This document shows positions 43,707-51,925 of a stretch of DNA of 64,000 nucleotides, piece after piece. A program made the position numbers and the translations under genes. Origin of the DNA: an uncultured Hyphomicrobiales bacterium. GTDB lineage: Bacteria; Pseudomonadota; Alphaproteobacteria; Rhizobiales; Ancalomicrobiaceae. The stretch covers positions 62,001-126,000 of the forward strand of contig CAIYYN010000030.1 of the NCBI GenBank assembly GCA_903930435.1, given 5' to 3'. The number at the start of each line of letters is the position of its first letter. The stretch's first letter is position 1. The notes under the pieces are model-generated. The model had not been told where the DNA came from. It did not search any database and worked only from the letters and a program-made list of their open reading frames with translations.

Positions 43707-44573
43707 TTACTGGCCGCCACCGAGATCATGGACATAAATCGCCAGCGACTTCAGGGTGATCGGGTCCAGCTTGCCTTCCCACGTCGGCATCACACCGAGC
43801 TTCGGGTTGGTGATCTGGGCAACGACAGTCTCCTTGGACCAGGCGTAGAGATGTACCTTGGTCGTCAGGTTTTTCGCACCCATCTCCTGATTGCCTGTGC
43901 CTGCTTCGCCATGGCAGGACGCACAATTGTCCGCGAAGATCTGCTTGCCATGGGCAACGCCCGCCGCCTTGTAGGCAGGATCTGACAAGGTCATGACGAA
44001 GTCAGCGACATCGTTGATCTCATCCTTCTTGAGGATTCCGTCCTTGCCGAAGGCTGGCATTGGGACACCGCGTGTATCCGGGCTCGTCGACCGGACACCG
44101 ACACGGATCGTCTGATAGATGTCGTCCACCTTGCCGCCCCACAGCCAGTCGCCCGCCTGAAGGTTAGGATAGCCCGGTGAGCCAAGTGCGCCAGCGCCAT
44201 GGCACGGAGCGCAATTGTTGGCGAAGGCCGCCTTGCCGTTGGCCAAGGCAAATTGCAGGAGCGCCGGATTCGCCTCGATCTTGTCAAAGGGAAGCGTCTC
44301 GATGTCCTTGGCACCGGCATTGCGGTTAGCCGTTGCCGAGGCGACATCGGAAAGTGCCTCGAGCCGATTGGAATGGCCGAGAAGTCCCCCAGTGTAGCCT
44401 GAAATACCGGGCCAGGCCGGGTAAAGCACCCAATAGCCAATCGCCCAGACGATGCAGGCATAGAAGAGATAGAGCCACCACTTTGGCAGCGGGTTGTTGA
44501 GTTCCTTGAGACCATCCCAGTCGTGGCCGGTGGTCTCAACGCCGGAATGCTGATCGATTTCGCGATGTGCCAT
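43707..44573 (-). CDS. ccoP: cbb3 oxidase dihaem subunit CcoP/FixP
   Basis: 288 aa from the ATG at 44573. CcoP is anchored by one N-terminal helix (about 32-50: WWLYLFYACIVWAIGYWVLY) after the typical TTGHDWDGLKELNNPLP, and carries two periplasmic c-type haems at CAPCH (121-125) and CASCH (217-221). It passes electrons from cytochromes to CcoO/CcoN. It ends the ccoNOQP unit, with the terminator at 43648-43678 beyond. Confidence 0.97.
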   Translation of the reverse strand: MAHREIDQHSGVETTGHDWDGLKELNNPLPKWWLYLFYACIVWAIGYWVLYPAWPGISGYTGGLLGHSNRLEALSDVASATANRNAGAKDIETLPFDKIEANPALLQFALANGKAAFANNCAPCHGAGALGSPGYPNLQAGDWLWGGKVDDIYQTIRVGVRSTSPDTRGVPMPAFGKDGILKKDEINDVADFVMTLSDPAYKAAGVAHGKQIFADNCASCHGEAGTGNQEMGAKNLTTKVHLYAWSKETVVAQITNPKLGVMPTWEGKLDPITLKSLAIYVHDLGGGQ

Positions 44574-44577
44574 GGAA

Positions 44578-44730
44578 TCAATCCTCCCTGAGGGGGATCT
44601 TCGCCGCGTCATCAAAGCGCCGGAGGTTTCGAGGCCACAGCGTATAGACGAGGACGGCGAGGAACAGGAAAATGAAGTAGATGAGGCCCCACTCTTGCGC
44701 AAAGTGGGAGAGAGCAACGTATGTTTCCAT
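44578..44730 (-). CDS. ccoQ: cbb3 oxidase small subunit CcoQ/FixQ
   Basis: 50 aa from the ATG at 44730. METYVALSHFAQEWGLIYFI begins the single membrane helix, followed by the CcoQ-typical YTLWPRNLRRFDDAAKIPLR. It stabilises the complex. It is 13 bp after ccoO and 4 bp before ccoP. Confidence 0.95.
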   Translation of the reverse strand: METYVALSHFAQEWGLIYFIFLFLAVLVYTLWPRNLRRFDDAAKIPLRED

Positions 44731-44743
44731 GAGATCACTCCCT

Positions 44744-45475
44744 TTACCGTGGGTTGGCCTTGTCGTCGTAGATCTTGAAATCGACGAGCGTACCAAGCAT
44801 CTGGAGGTAGGCGACGACAGCTGTCAGTTCGGTAATCCTGCCATCCCCGGTGAAGTCGCGAGCCACGGCTTTCGGATAGCGAGCCAGGAAGGCCTTCGCA
44901 TTCTTGTCGTCCGGATTGGCCTGGGCTTCCAGATCCGCCGCCGCATTGGCAATCTGCTCGTCCGTATAGGGCACACCGACGATCGCATTGGTCCTGACCA
45001 CGTCCTGGATGTGCCGATAATCAAGATCGGTCGATGCCAGGAAGGGGTAACCGGGCATGATGCTGTCGGGAACCACCGAGCGCGGGTTGGTCAGATGGCC
45101 CTTGTGCCAGTCATCGGAATATTTGTTGCCGATGCGGGCGAGGTCCGGTCCGGTGCGCTTCGATCCCCACTGGAACGGATGATCGTACATGGACTCCGCA
45201 GCGAGGCTGAAGTGGCCATAGCGTTCGATCTCGTCTCGCATCGGACGGATCATCTGGCTATGGCAATTATAGCAGCCCTCACGGATGTAGATGTTGCGAC
45301 CGGCCAGTTCGAGCGGCGTGTAGGGACGAACGCCCTCCACCTTTTCGATGGTCGATTTCAGGTAGAACAAGGGCACGATCTCGACGAGGCCACCAATGGC
45401 GACGACCAGGACAATGCCGAGCAGGAGGAGGAGCGAGTGCTTCTCCAGGACGACGTGTTTTTCGAACAATGACAT
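44744..45475 (-). CDS. ccoO: cbb3 oxidase monohaem subunit CcoO/FixO
   Basis: 243 aa. One N-terminal membrane helix ([20 protein letters not shown]) precedes the c-type haem motif CYNCH in [18 protein letters not shown]. The axial Met is likely in [10 protein letters not shown]. CcoO takes electrons from CcoP and passes them to the haem-copper subunit. It starts 12 bp after ccoN. Confidence 0.97.
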   Translation of the reverse strand: MSLFEKHVVLEKHSLLLLLGIVLVVAIGGLVEIVPLFYLKSTIEKVEGVRPYTPLELAGRNIYIREGCYNCHSQMIRPMRDEIERYGHFSLAAESMYDHPFQWGSKRTGPDLARIGNKYSDDWHKGHLTNPRSVVPDSIMPGYPFLASTDLDYRHIQDVVRTNAIVGVPYTDEQIANAAADLEAQANPDDKNAKAFLARYPKAVARDFTGDGRITELTAVVAYLQMLGTLVDFKIYDDKANPR

Positions 45476-45487
45476 GATGTGAGCCCC

Positions 45488-47143
45488 TCACTCAGCCGGA
45501 GCCAGGTTCAGGCCAGACGCGGAAGCATGTTCCTGACGGGCGCTGAAGCGGATGGTCATGTAGACGTTGTAAGCCATGATCAGTGCGCCGAGGAGGAAGA
45601 GCCCTCCGCCGAATGCCCGGACCAGGTAGAGCGTGTGTTTGGCGGCTACGGTCTCGATGAAGGAATATTCAAGGAACCCAAGCTTGTCGTAAGCGCGCCA
45701 CATCAAGCCTTCCATGATGCCCGACACCCACATCGCGGTGATGTAGAACACGATGCCAATCGTGGCCAACCAGAAATGCCAGCTGACAAGCTTCAGCGAA
45801 TACATTTCCTTGCGGTTCCAGAGCCAAGGCACGAGACAATAGATCGCGCCGAAGGAGATGAAGCCGACCCAGCCGAGTGCGCCGGAATGCACATGGCCAA
45901 TGGTCCAGTCCGTATAGTGGCTGAGGCTGTTGACGGCCTTCACCGACATCAACGGCCCCTCGAAGGTCGACATGCCATAGAAGGCAACCGACACGACGAG
46001 CATGCGCAGGACCGGGTCCGTCCGCAGCTTGTCCCAAGCGCCCGAAAGCGTCATCAGGCCGTTGATCATGCCGCCCCACGAGGGCATCCACAGGATGATT
46101 GAGAAGGTTGCGCCAAGCGTCGATGCCCATTCAGGCAAGGCCGTATAGTGCAGGTGATGCGGGCCAGCCCAGATGTAAAGGAAGATCAAAGCCCAGAAAT
46201 GCACGATCGACAGCCGATAGCTGTAAACCGGGCGGTCGGCGCGCTTTGGCACGAAATAATACATGATGGCAAGAAAGCCGGCGGTCAGGAAGAAGCCAAC
46301 CGCGTTGTGGCCATACCACCATTGCACCATGGCATCCTGAACACCCGAGAAGACCTGCACAGACTTCGACGAATAGATCGAGATCGGCAGGGATTCATTG
46401 TTGCCCAGATGCAGGACTGCGACCGTCACGATAAAAGCAAGGTAAAACCAGTTCGCCACATAGATATGTGGTTCCTTGCGCTTCCAGATCGTGCCGAGGA
46501 ATGTCAGCAGATAGACGACCCAGACAATTGTGAGCCAGATATCCGCATACCATTCGGGTTCAGCGTATTCCTTGCCTTGCGTCACGCCGAGCAGGTAACC
46601 CGTTCCGGCAATGACGATGAAGGCATTGTAGCCGAGCACGACGAACCAGGGCGTCACGATGCCGGGCATCCGCGCCTGACACGTGCGCTGCACGACATAA
46701 AACGACGTGGCCAGCAGCACGTTTCCGCCGAAGGCGAAGATCACGGCCGACGTATGCAGGGGCCGCAGGCGACCGAAGCTGGTCCACGGCAGGTCCAGAT
46801 TGAGAGCCGGATAGCACAGCTGCAGGGCGATGAGCAGTCCGACTGTAAAGCCGGCGATGCCCCAGAAAATCGCCGCGATGGTCGCGAATTTGATCGGACC
46901 ATAATTGTAATTTGGCTTGCCGTCGATCAACTCGGGCGTCCAGGCCTTGCGGTGCAGCGCCCCATTGATGATCAGGAAAACGCCAATACCGGCAAAGATT
47001 GCGCCGATCCCGGCATGGAGAGCCATGGGAATGTCCCAGGCCTTGCCCGCTATCAGCAAGCAGATTGCAGCGAGCAGTCCGAGGAACAGCGCATAAGCCG
47101 TCTCCTCGAACGATAGTGATGTTGCCGTGGCTGGTCGAGCCAT
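45488..47143 (-). CDS. ccoN: cbb3 cytochrome oxidase catalytic subunit CcoN/FixN
   Basis: 551 aa. This is the high-affinity haem-copper oxidase subunit used at low oxygen. Recognisable segments are [20 protein letters not shown] (low-spin haem His), [38 protein letters not shown] (with CuB histidines and the family Tyr/His) and [16 protein letters not shown]. About twelve membrane helices are predicted. It heads ccoNOQP, with an FNR/FixK box 128 bp upstream. Confidence 0.98.
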   Translation of the reverse strand: MARPATATSLSFEETAYALFLGLLAAICLLIAGKAWDIPMALHAGIGAIFAGIGVFLIINGALHRKAWTPELIDGKPNYNYGPIKFATIAAIFWGIAGFTVGLLIALQLCYPALNLDLPWTSFGRLRPLHTSAVIFAFGGNVLLATSFYVVQRTCQARMPGIVTPWFVVLGYNAFIVIAGTGYLLGVTQGKEYAEPEWYADIWLTIVWVVYLLTFLGTIWKRKEPHIYVANWFYLAFIVTVAVLHLGNNESLPISIYSSKSVQVFSGVQDAMVQWWYGHNAVGFFLTAGFLAIMYYFVPKRADRPVYSYRLSIVHFWALIFLYIWAGPHHLHYTALPEWASTLGATFSIILWMPSWGGMINGLMTLSGAWDKLRTDPVLRMLVVSVAFYGMSTFEGPLMSVKAVNSLSHYTDWTIGHVHSGALGWVGFISFGAIYCLVPWLWNRKEMYSLKLVSWHFWLATIGIVFYITAMWVSGIMEGLMWRAYDKLGFLEYSFIETVAAKHTLYLVRAFGGGLFLLGALIMAYNVYMTIRFSARQEHASASGLNLAPAE

Positions 47144-47270
47144 TGTTAGCCCCGTTCTCTTGAGCAGAAGAGCGGTTCCTCATGGAGTCCAGGTCAAACG
47201 CGAGATCGCAGAAGACCCGGCCCCCATGGAACCTTGAACACATGCATAAGTGGGGTTAACCGAGGCGGCC

Positions 47271-47284
47271 TTGATCAATGTCAA
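47271..47284 (-). promoter_or_regulatory. FNR/FixK box upstream of ccoN
   Basis: TTGAT-CAAT-GTCAA is a full consensus match. Its centre is 47277.5. A -10-like TTATGC/TATGCA lies at 47249-47243 on the minus strand, giving a start near 47236 and a box at about -41.5, the class II activator position. ccoNOQP is the classical FixK target. Confidence 0.85.
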
Positions 47285-47436
47285 TCAGGCGGCATCGTGG
47301 CAGAATTACGCTCTAAATAGTTTGGATAACAGCGCATTCGGGCGTCCGTAGTATCCCGTGTTCGTATTTTTCCCACGCGCGTTGGTTCGATTTGGTGCAC
47401 AGATTTCATCCCAACTGAGATGAGACTTTACGGCTT

Positions 47437-47450
47437 TTGACGGAAATCAA
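47437..47450 (+). promoter_or_regulatory. FNR/FixK box upstream of hemN
   Basis: TTGAC-GGAA-ATCAA is a consensus match. It is only 34 bp from the ATG at 47485, so class II spacing would place the transcript start essentially at that codon. Either the message is leaderless or translation begins at the ATG at 47503; repression is another possibility. Confidence 0.75.
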
Positions 47451-47484
47451 TGCGACCTGCCGTCGACTGCATTTTGTTTGATGC

Positions 47485-48837
47485 ATGACACCAAATGCCA
47501 AAATGCGTTACGCAAACTTGTCGGTTCCTCGCTACACGAGTTATCCGACGGCGCCTCACTTTCAGCCCGGTGTGACGCCGGATGATGTCGCGGGGTGGCT
47601 CGCCGGCTTGCCGGCTGATGAACCGGTTTCACTTTATCTTCACGTGCCCTACTGCCGCGATATCTGCCTCTATTGCGGGTGCCACACCAAGGCGACGCGA
47701 CGGGACGGACCACTCCACGACTATGCGAAGAGTCTGGTGGCCGAAATTGATCTGATCGCTGCCAGCATCGGGCGTCGTCAGTCCGTTTCGCACATCCATT
47801 GGGGTGGCGGGACGCCGAGCATGCTTCCGCGCGCGGCCTTTCACGAGGTGGTCGACGCTATCCGCTCCCGGTTTGATGTAACCGATCAAGCCGAACATGC
47901 GATTGAACTCGACCCCCGCACTGTGACCGCAGATCTGGCAGCTTCGCTGGCTGAAGCTGGCATTACGCGTGTCAGCCTCGGTGTTCAGGACTTTGCCGAG
48001 GACGTTCAGGTGGCCATCGGACGTGTCCAGTCGTTCGATGTCGTTGCGATGGCGGTCGCACATTTGCGGTCAGTCGGGCTGAACGCGATCAATTTTGACC
48101 TTATGTATGGACTGCCGCATCAAACGGTTGAGGGCCTGCTCGAGACCGTTGCACTTGCGGTCTCCATGTCGCCGAGCCGGATCGCGCTGTTCGGTTATGC
48201 CCATGTCCCCTGGATGAAGAAACACCAGCAGCTCATCGATGCCGCGTCACTCCCCGGTACTGAGGCGCGTTTGAAACTGGAAGCGACAGCACGCGATGCC
48301 CTGGCCCAAGCCGGATATCGCGCGATAGGGCTTGATCATTTTGCCAGACCGGATGACTCAATGGCGATTGCCGAAGCCAAAGGTCAGCTTCAACGGAATT
48401 TTCAGGGCTATACGACCGATGCTGCCTCAACCTTGATCGGGATCGGCACATCATCGATCAGCCGTTATCCGCAGGGCTTCGCCCAGAACGCCCCCGACGT
48501 TGCCAATTGGCGCAGGGCCATCGATGCCGGGCGCCTGCCGATCGTGAAGGGGAAGGCGTTTGATCGTCAGGACGCCTTGCGCGCTGATATCATCGAGTCA
48601 CTGATGTGCCAGTACAGGGTTGATCTGTTCGCGGCCTGCGCGCGACATGGGGCCAGCCACGACGAGATAATCGACAGCCTTGATGCCGTTCAGGAACTGG
48701 TCGTCGATGGTATTTGCACGATTGACGGCGACCGGATCATCCTGACGGAGGATGGGCGACCGTTCGTGCGCGTCGTGGCAGCTGCCTTTGATGCCTATTT
48801 GCCGAAGGCGTTGGCCCGTCATTCAGCGGCGGTCTGA
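47485..48837 (+). CDS. hemN: Oxygen-independent coproporphyrinogen III oxidase
   Basis: 450 aa. HemN is a radical-SAM enzyme that decarboxylates coproporphyrinogen III without oxygen, replacing HemF at low oxygen. The [4Fe-4S] motif is CRDICLYCGC (C57, C61, C64) in YLHVPYCRDICLYCGCHTK; RYTSYPTAPHF, HWGGGTPS and FDLMYGLPHQT are family-specific. Two ATGs (47485, 47503) are possible starts; the second would delete six residues. The FNR/FixK box 34 bp upstream fits anaerobic control, coordinated with hemA. Confidence 0.96.
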   Translation: MTPNAKMRYANLSVPRYTSYPTAPHFQPGVTPDDVAGWLAGLPADEPVSLYLHVPYCRDICLYCGCHTKATRRDGPLHDYAKSLVAEIDLIAASIGRRQSVSHIHWGGGTPSMLPRAAFHEVVDAIRSRFDVTDQAEHAIELDPRTVTADLAASLAEAGITRVSLGVQDFAEDVQVAIGRVQSFDVVAMAVAHLRSVGLNAINFDLMYGLPHQTVEGLLETVALAVSMSPSRIALFGYAHVPWMKKHQQLIDAASLPGTEARLKLEATARDALAQAGYRAIGLDHFARPDDSMAIAEAKGQLQRNFQGYTTDAASTLIGIGTSSISRYPQGFAQNAPDVANWRRAIDAGRLPIVKGKAFDRQDALRADIIESLMCQYRVDLFAACARHGASHDEIIDSLDAVQELVVDGICTIDGDRIILTEDGRPFVRVVAAAFDAYLPKALARHSAAV

Positions 48838-49317
48838 TCAAACGCAGATCGCGGCAACGACGGCCTTCAGGGACGAGACGAGATCGGTCGGGGCCAGCCG
48901 AATTTCCATGCCACGCTTGCCACCCGACAAATGGATCAAGGGGTACTCAAGCAATGTGGCGTCGACGAGCACCGGCAAAGGACGTTTGGTGCCAAACGCC
49001 GAAATTCCGCCCAGCACGTACCCGGTCAACCTTTGCGCATCAGCAGGCTTTGCCATGGCCGCCCGCTTCCAGCCGAGTGCTTTAGCCGCTGCGGGAAAGC
49101 TCAATTTCTCCGCTGCCGGCACAAGCGCCAGCGCATGACGGGCTGGCGACCCTTCATCCGTGATAACCAATGTCTTGAACACCGTTTCCGGATCGAGGCC
49201 AAGCTTCTCGACGGCCTCCAGGCCATAGGCCTCGGACCGTGGATCATGGTCGTATTCAAGGACCTCAAAGGCAATCTTGCTTGCCTTCAGGAATTGGGTG
49301 GCTTGGGTGGCAGACAC
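48838..49317 (-). CDS. ybaK: YbaK-type aminoacyl-tRNA deacylase
   Basis: 159 aa. YbaK hydrolyses mischarged Cys-tRNA(Pro), a trans-editing step. ALALVPAAEKLSFPAAAKAL and GWKRAAMAKPADAQRLTGY followed by VLGGISAFGTKRPLPV are the family signature, with the catalytic Lys-type motif in VFKTLVI. It is convergent with hemN; the two stop codons abut. Confidence 0.93.
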   Translation of the reverse strand: MSATQATQFLKASKIAFEVLEYDHDPRSEAYGLEAVEKLGLDPETVFKTLVITDEGSPARHALALVPAAEKLSFPAAAKALGWKRAAMAKPADAQRLTGYVLGGISAFGTKRPLPVLVDATLLEYPLIHLSGGKRGMEIRLAPTDLVSSLKAVVAAICV

Positions 49318-49400
49318 GTCAGACGCTCAACAGGGTGCACAATCACCGTGATCATGCCCCCGTTGTGTCATCCGGCGCAAGATGCCACAAGCGCCGCAAC

Positions 49401-50147
49401 TCAGTGAGCGCCGGTCATCCGGCAAAGCCCGCACAGGCTGTTGATCCGGATATGATCCTGCTTTTCCAGTGAAATCAGTCCCTTGCGACGGAACTCGGAG
49501 ATCACGCGGCTGACCGTCTCGATCGTGAGTCCGAGATAGTCCGCAATTTCCTGACGGGTCATTGTCAGGGTGATCATGTTCGACGACGAACATTTATGGA
49601 CCCCGGACCCATCACAATCGTCCGTCTTGCAATCGGGAATGCAACGGAACAGGAAGGAGGCGACCCGTTCAAAGGCGGATTTGCGTCCCAGCAGGACTGC
49701 ATGATCGTGCAGCTTTTCAACCTGTGCCATCAGGCAGCGATTGATATGGCCCTGCACCTCGACACGCGTCTCGGTATCCTTGCGATCAAATACCCGCAAG
49801 GTAACCTTTGTCAGGGTTTCGGCATTGCAATCATGGGTCAGACCACGCGGCAGCCCGAACACGTCATTTGCCCCGATGACATCGACGACCTGTCGGCGAC
49901 CATCCGGCAACAACTTGTAGAGCATCACGGCGCCATCAATGACCTCGAAGACCCGGTTTGCCGTATCGCCCTCGTAAAAGACGACAGAGTGCTGATCCAG
50001 ACGCTGCGTCCTGACGCGGGCGCTGTGCGAAAACGCGTGCCAAGTCGATTCGATGTCGGACTTGTGCCCATCCGCGACCAGTGACTCGGTGCGCGCTGCA
50101 GACGCGCGCGCGCCTGTCATAGCAAGGCCATGCTCAATGTAAGCCAT
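49401..50147 (-). CDS. fixK: FixK-like Crp/Fnr regulator with an unusual cysteine cluster
   Basis: 248 aa from the ATG at 50147, preceded by GAGGAGGG. It has a cyclic-nucleotide-binding-like sensor domain (about 30-140), a dimerisation helix and a helix-turn-helix (TRQEIADYLGLTIETVSRVI, 197-216) that should read TTGAY-N4-RTCAA boxes. The N-terminal cysteines of FNR are absent. Instead, eight cysteines lie elsewhere, including C169, C173, C178 and C186 between the dimerisation helix and the HTH, and C239/C242 near the C-terminus. It is near fixLJ and is the likely regulator of the boxes found here. Confidence 0.88.
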   Translation of the reverse strand: MAYIEHGLAMTGARASAARTESLVADGHKSDIESTWHAFSHSARVRTQRLDQHSVVFYEGDTANRVFEVIDGAVMLYKLLPDGRRQVVDVIGANDVFGLPRGLTHDCNAETLTKVTLRVFDRKDTETRVEVQGHINRCLMAQVEKLHDHAVLLGRKSAFERVASFLFRCIPDCKTDDCDGSGVHKCSSSNMITLTMTRQEIADYLGLTIETVSRVISEFRRKGLISLEKQDHIRINSLCGLCRMTGAH

Positions 50148-50544
50148 CTTTCCCTCCTCGGAGCGTGTTTCCGACACATGACCCGGAGGTCCTGTCCGTC
50201 CGCCAGAAACAACGCGCGTCTGCCAAGTCCCCAGATCGACCGCGGCTTTGCAATAGAGTGCGCGGTTGGTGGGTTTGACACTGAAGCCGACAGACCATCC
50301 CGTCAGCTACGTACGCAGAATAAGCAATGGGTTACGGGGTCCACAATTTGGTGACCCTACCAATGGAGTCTCTACTGATGGGAAAAATACGTATTTATTT
50401 TTCTGATTACGATCAGAAAGCCGTCTATCTGAAGGATGAAGAATGGTTGTATTTCAGGGGCTTATGAAAATTGATCTTGATTTTCGTATATCTTTTCCGG
50501 TTTCAATCGACAGGTATGCAAAATTATTTATTGGAAATACGAAG
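50148..50544. other. AT-rich region upstream of fixK
   Basis: 397 bp. It must contain the fixK promoter. The part around 50341-50545 is markedly richer in A+T than its surroundings and holds a perfect 12-bp palindrome AAATACGTATTT (50385-50396). I saw no convincing FixJ-type element and no gene I can support. Confidence 0.55.
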
Positions 50545-50886
50545 CTATGCGATAAACGAAACGAGCGCATCACCACTCAATGGCTTGCGCAGCACGGTCA
50601 GCGCCTGAAAGCCCTTGAGTGCCCGGTCAATCAGCTTTTGCGACTGTCCGCTGATCGCGACCACACGAGGTGGGGCTGACAGGTTCTTGAGCCAGCGGAT
50701 CACGCTGGCCCCGTCAATGTCTGGCAGGCCGAGATCAACGATCACCAGATCGTCCTGTGTCGGAAGGGGCGCCGTAAACAGGGCCGTCGCCGTCGAATGC
50801 GAAATCACGACGTGATCAAGCGCCTGCAACAATACGCGCAGGGACTCGTTCACACCCGGATCATCTTCGACGATATGAATGACCAC
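50545..50886 (-). CDS. Orphan receiver-domain protein near fixLJ
   Basis: 113 aa from a GTG at 50886 with AGGGGG upstream. It is a bare receiver domain: HIVEDDPGVNESLR holds the acidic pair, LVIVDLGLPDIDG the phospho-acceptor Asp, VVAISGQS the Ser/Thr and TVLRKPLS the Lys. There is no output domain. The position between fixK and fixJ suggests it is phosphorylated by FixL or acts as a phosphate sink, but another kinase is possible. Confidence 0.85.
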   Translation of the reverse strand: MVIHIVEDDPGVNESLRVLLQALDHVVISHSTATALFTAPLPTQDDLVIVDLGLPDIDGASVIRWLKNLSAPPRVVAISGQSQKLIDRALKGFQALTVLRKPLSGDALVSFIA

Positions 50887-51088
50887 ACGGTCCCCCTGCT
50901 TGCCCTTGAAGGCTCAGGCCTGCCGGCTTGAACTCGTGACACTGACCGATCCGTACCGTCGGATTGCCCGCGCGCCGAGGACAATTCTGCGCGCGAAAGG
51001 GCTACGTTCCAATTCGTAATCTTGCTTACTTAATACAATTTATGCCGCGAACGCTCGCATCACGCGATGATTTTCGCGTGTGTATGCC

Positions 51089-51727
51089 TCAGCCGACTTC
51101 CACTTCACCCGTCAGCACGATCCGCACGAGATCAGCGGCATTGCGCGCGTTCAGCTTTTCCATGATCCGTGCGCGGTGCACCTCAATCGTTCGCGGACTG
51201 ATACCCAATTGACGACCGGCCTCCTTGTTGGACGCCCCGCCGGTGATCTGCCCAAGCACCTCCAATTCGCGCGGTGTGAGCAGATGCTTTCCGGCAAATT
51301 CAGCGGCAACAGTACCCTTGACGGCATCGTTCTGCCGGTCCTTGCCCGACGAATTGATGGCTGAACGGATGCGTTCAACAACCGTATCCGCGTCAAACGG
51401 CTTTTCGATGAAATCATGCGCGCCAAGCTTGATCGCCGAAACGGCCATCGGAATATCTGCTTGCCCCGATATGATGAAAATCGGCGCTGCGTAATTTTGC
51501 GCAATCAGCATTTTCAACAAGTCGATACCGGACTTGCCGGGCATATGAACATCGACCAGAACACAGGCCGGTTCTGAGGTGCGAACCTTTTCGAGGAAAC
51601 TGTCGGCCGAGTCATACGCAGCGACATCGAAGCCTTCGAGTTCAAAAACGACCGACAATGCGTCGCGCACAGCCGGATCATCATCAACTATATAGATCGA
51701 ATCAGTTTTTTTGCCGTTGATAGACAT
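51089..51727 (-). CDS. fixJ: Two-component response regulator FixJ
   Basis: 212 aa from the ATG at 51727. The receiver domain has SIYIVDDDPAVRDALSVVFE, VLVDVHMPGKSGIDLLKMLI (phospho-acceptor Asp) and FIEKPFDA. The LuxR-type HTH has LTPRELEVLGQITGGASNKE and SPRTIEVHRARIMEKL. FixJ phosphorylated by FixL activates fixK in Hyphomicrobiales. fixL lies 198 bp upstream on the same strand. Confidence 0.95.
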   Translation of the reverse strand: MSINGKKTDSIYIVDDDPAVRDALSVVFELEGFDVAAYDSADSFLEKVRTSEPACVLVDVHMPGKSGIDLLKMLIAQNYAAPIFIISGQADIPMAVSAIKLGAHDFIEKPFDADTVVERIRSAINSSGKDRQNDAVKGTVAAEFAGKHLLTPRELEVLGQITGGASNKEAGRQLGISPRTIEVHRARIMEKLNARNAADLVRIVLTGEVEVG

Positions 51728-51925
51728 TGTTTCACCTGAGCCTTCCATGCGCAGCCACGCGCCTGACCTGGATTTTCCACATCACTACAGGATCGATCCA
51801 ACACAGTCTTTGATGTATCGCATGAATTCATGCCCGCGACTGCCCCGAAAAACGTCTGACTGCCAGCAAGGTCGGATTTTACGCGAATCGAACGATTTTG
51901 AGCCAGACATCCATAGTAGCTCGGA

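Larger units (their letters stand above)
47144..47484. other. Divergent regulatory region between ccoN and hemN
   Basis: 341 bp carrying two FNR/FixK boxes, one for each divergent gene (47271-47284 and 47437-47450), 152 bp apart. There is no gene I can support. Confidence 0.8.
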
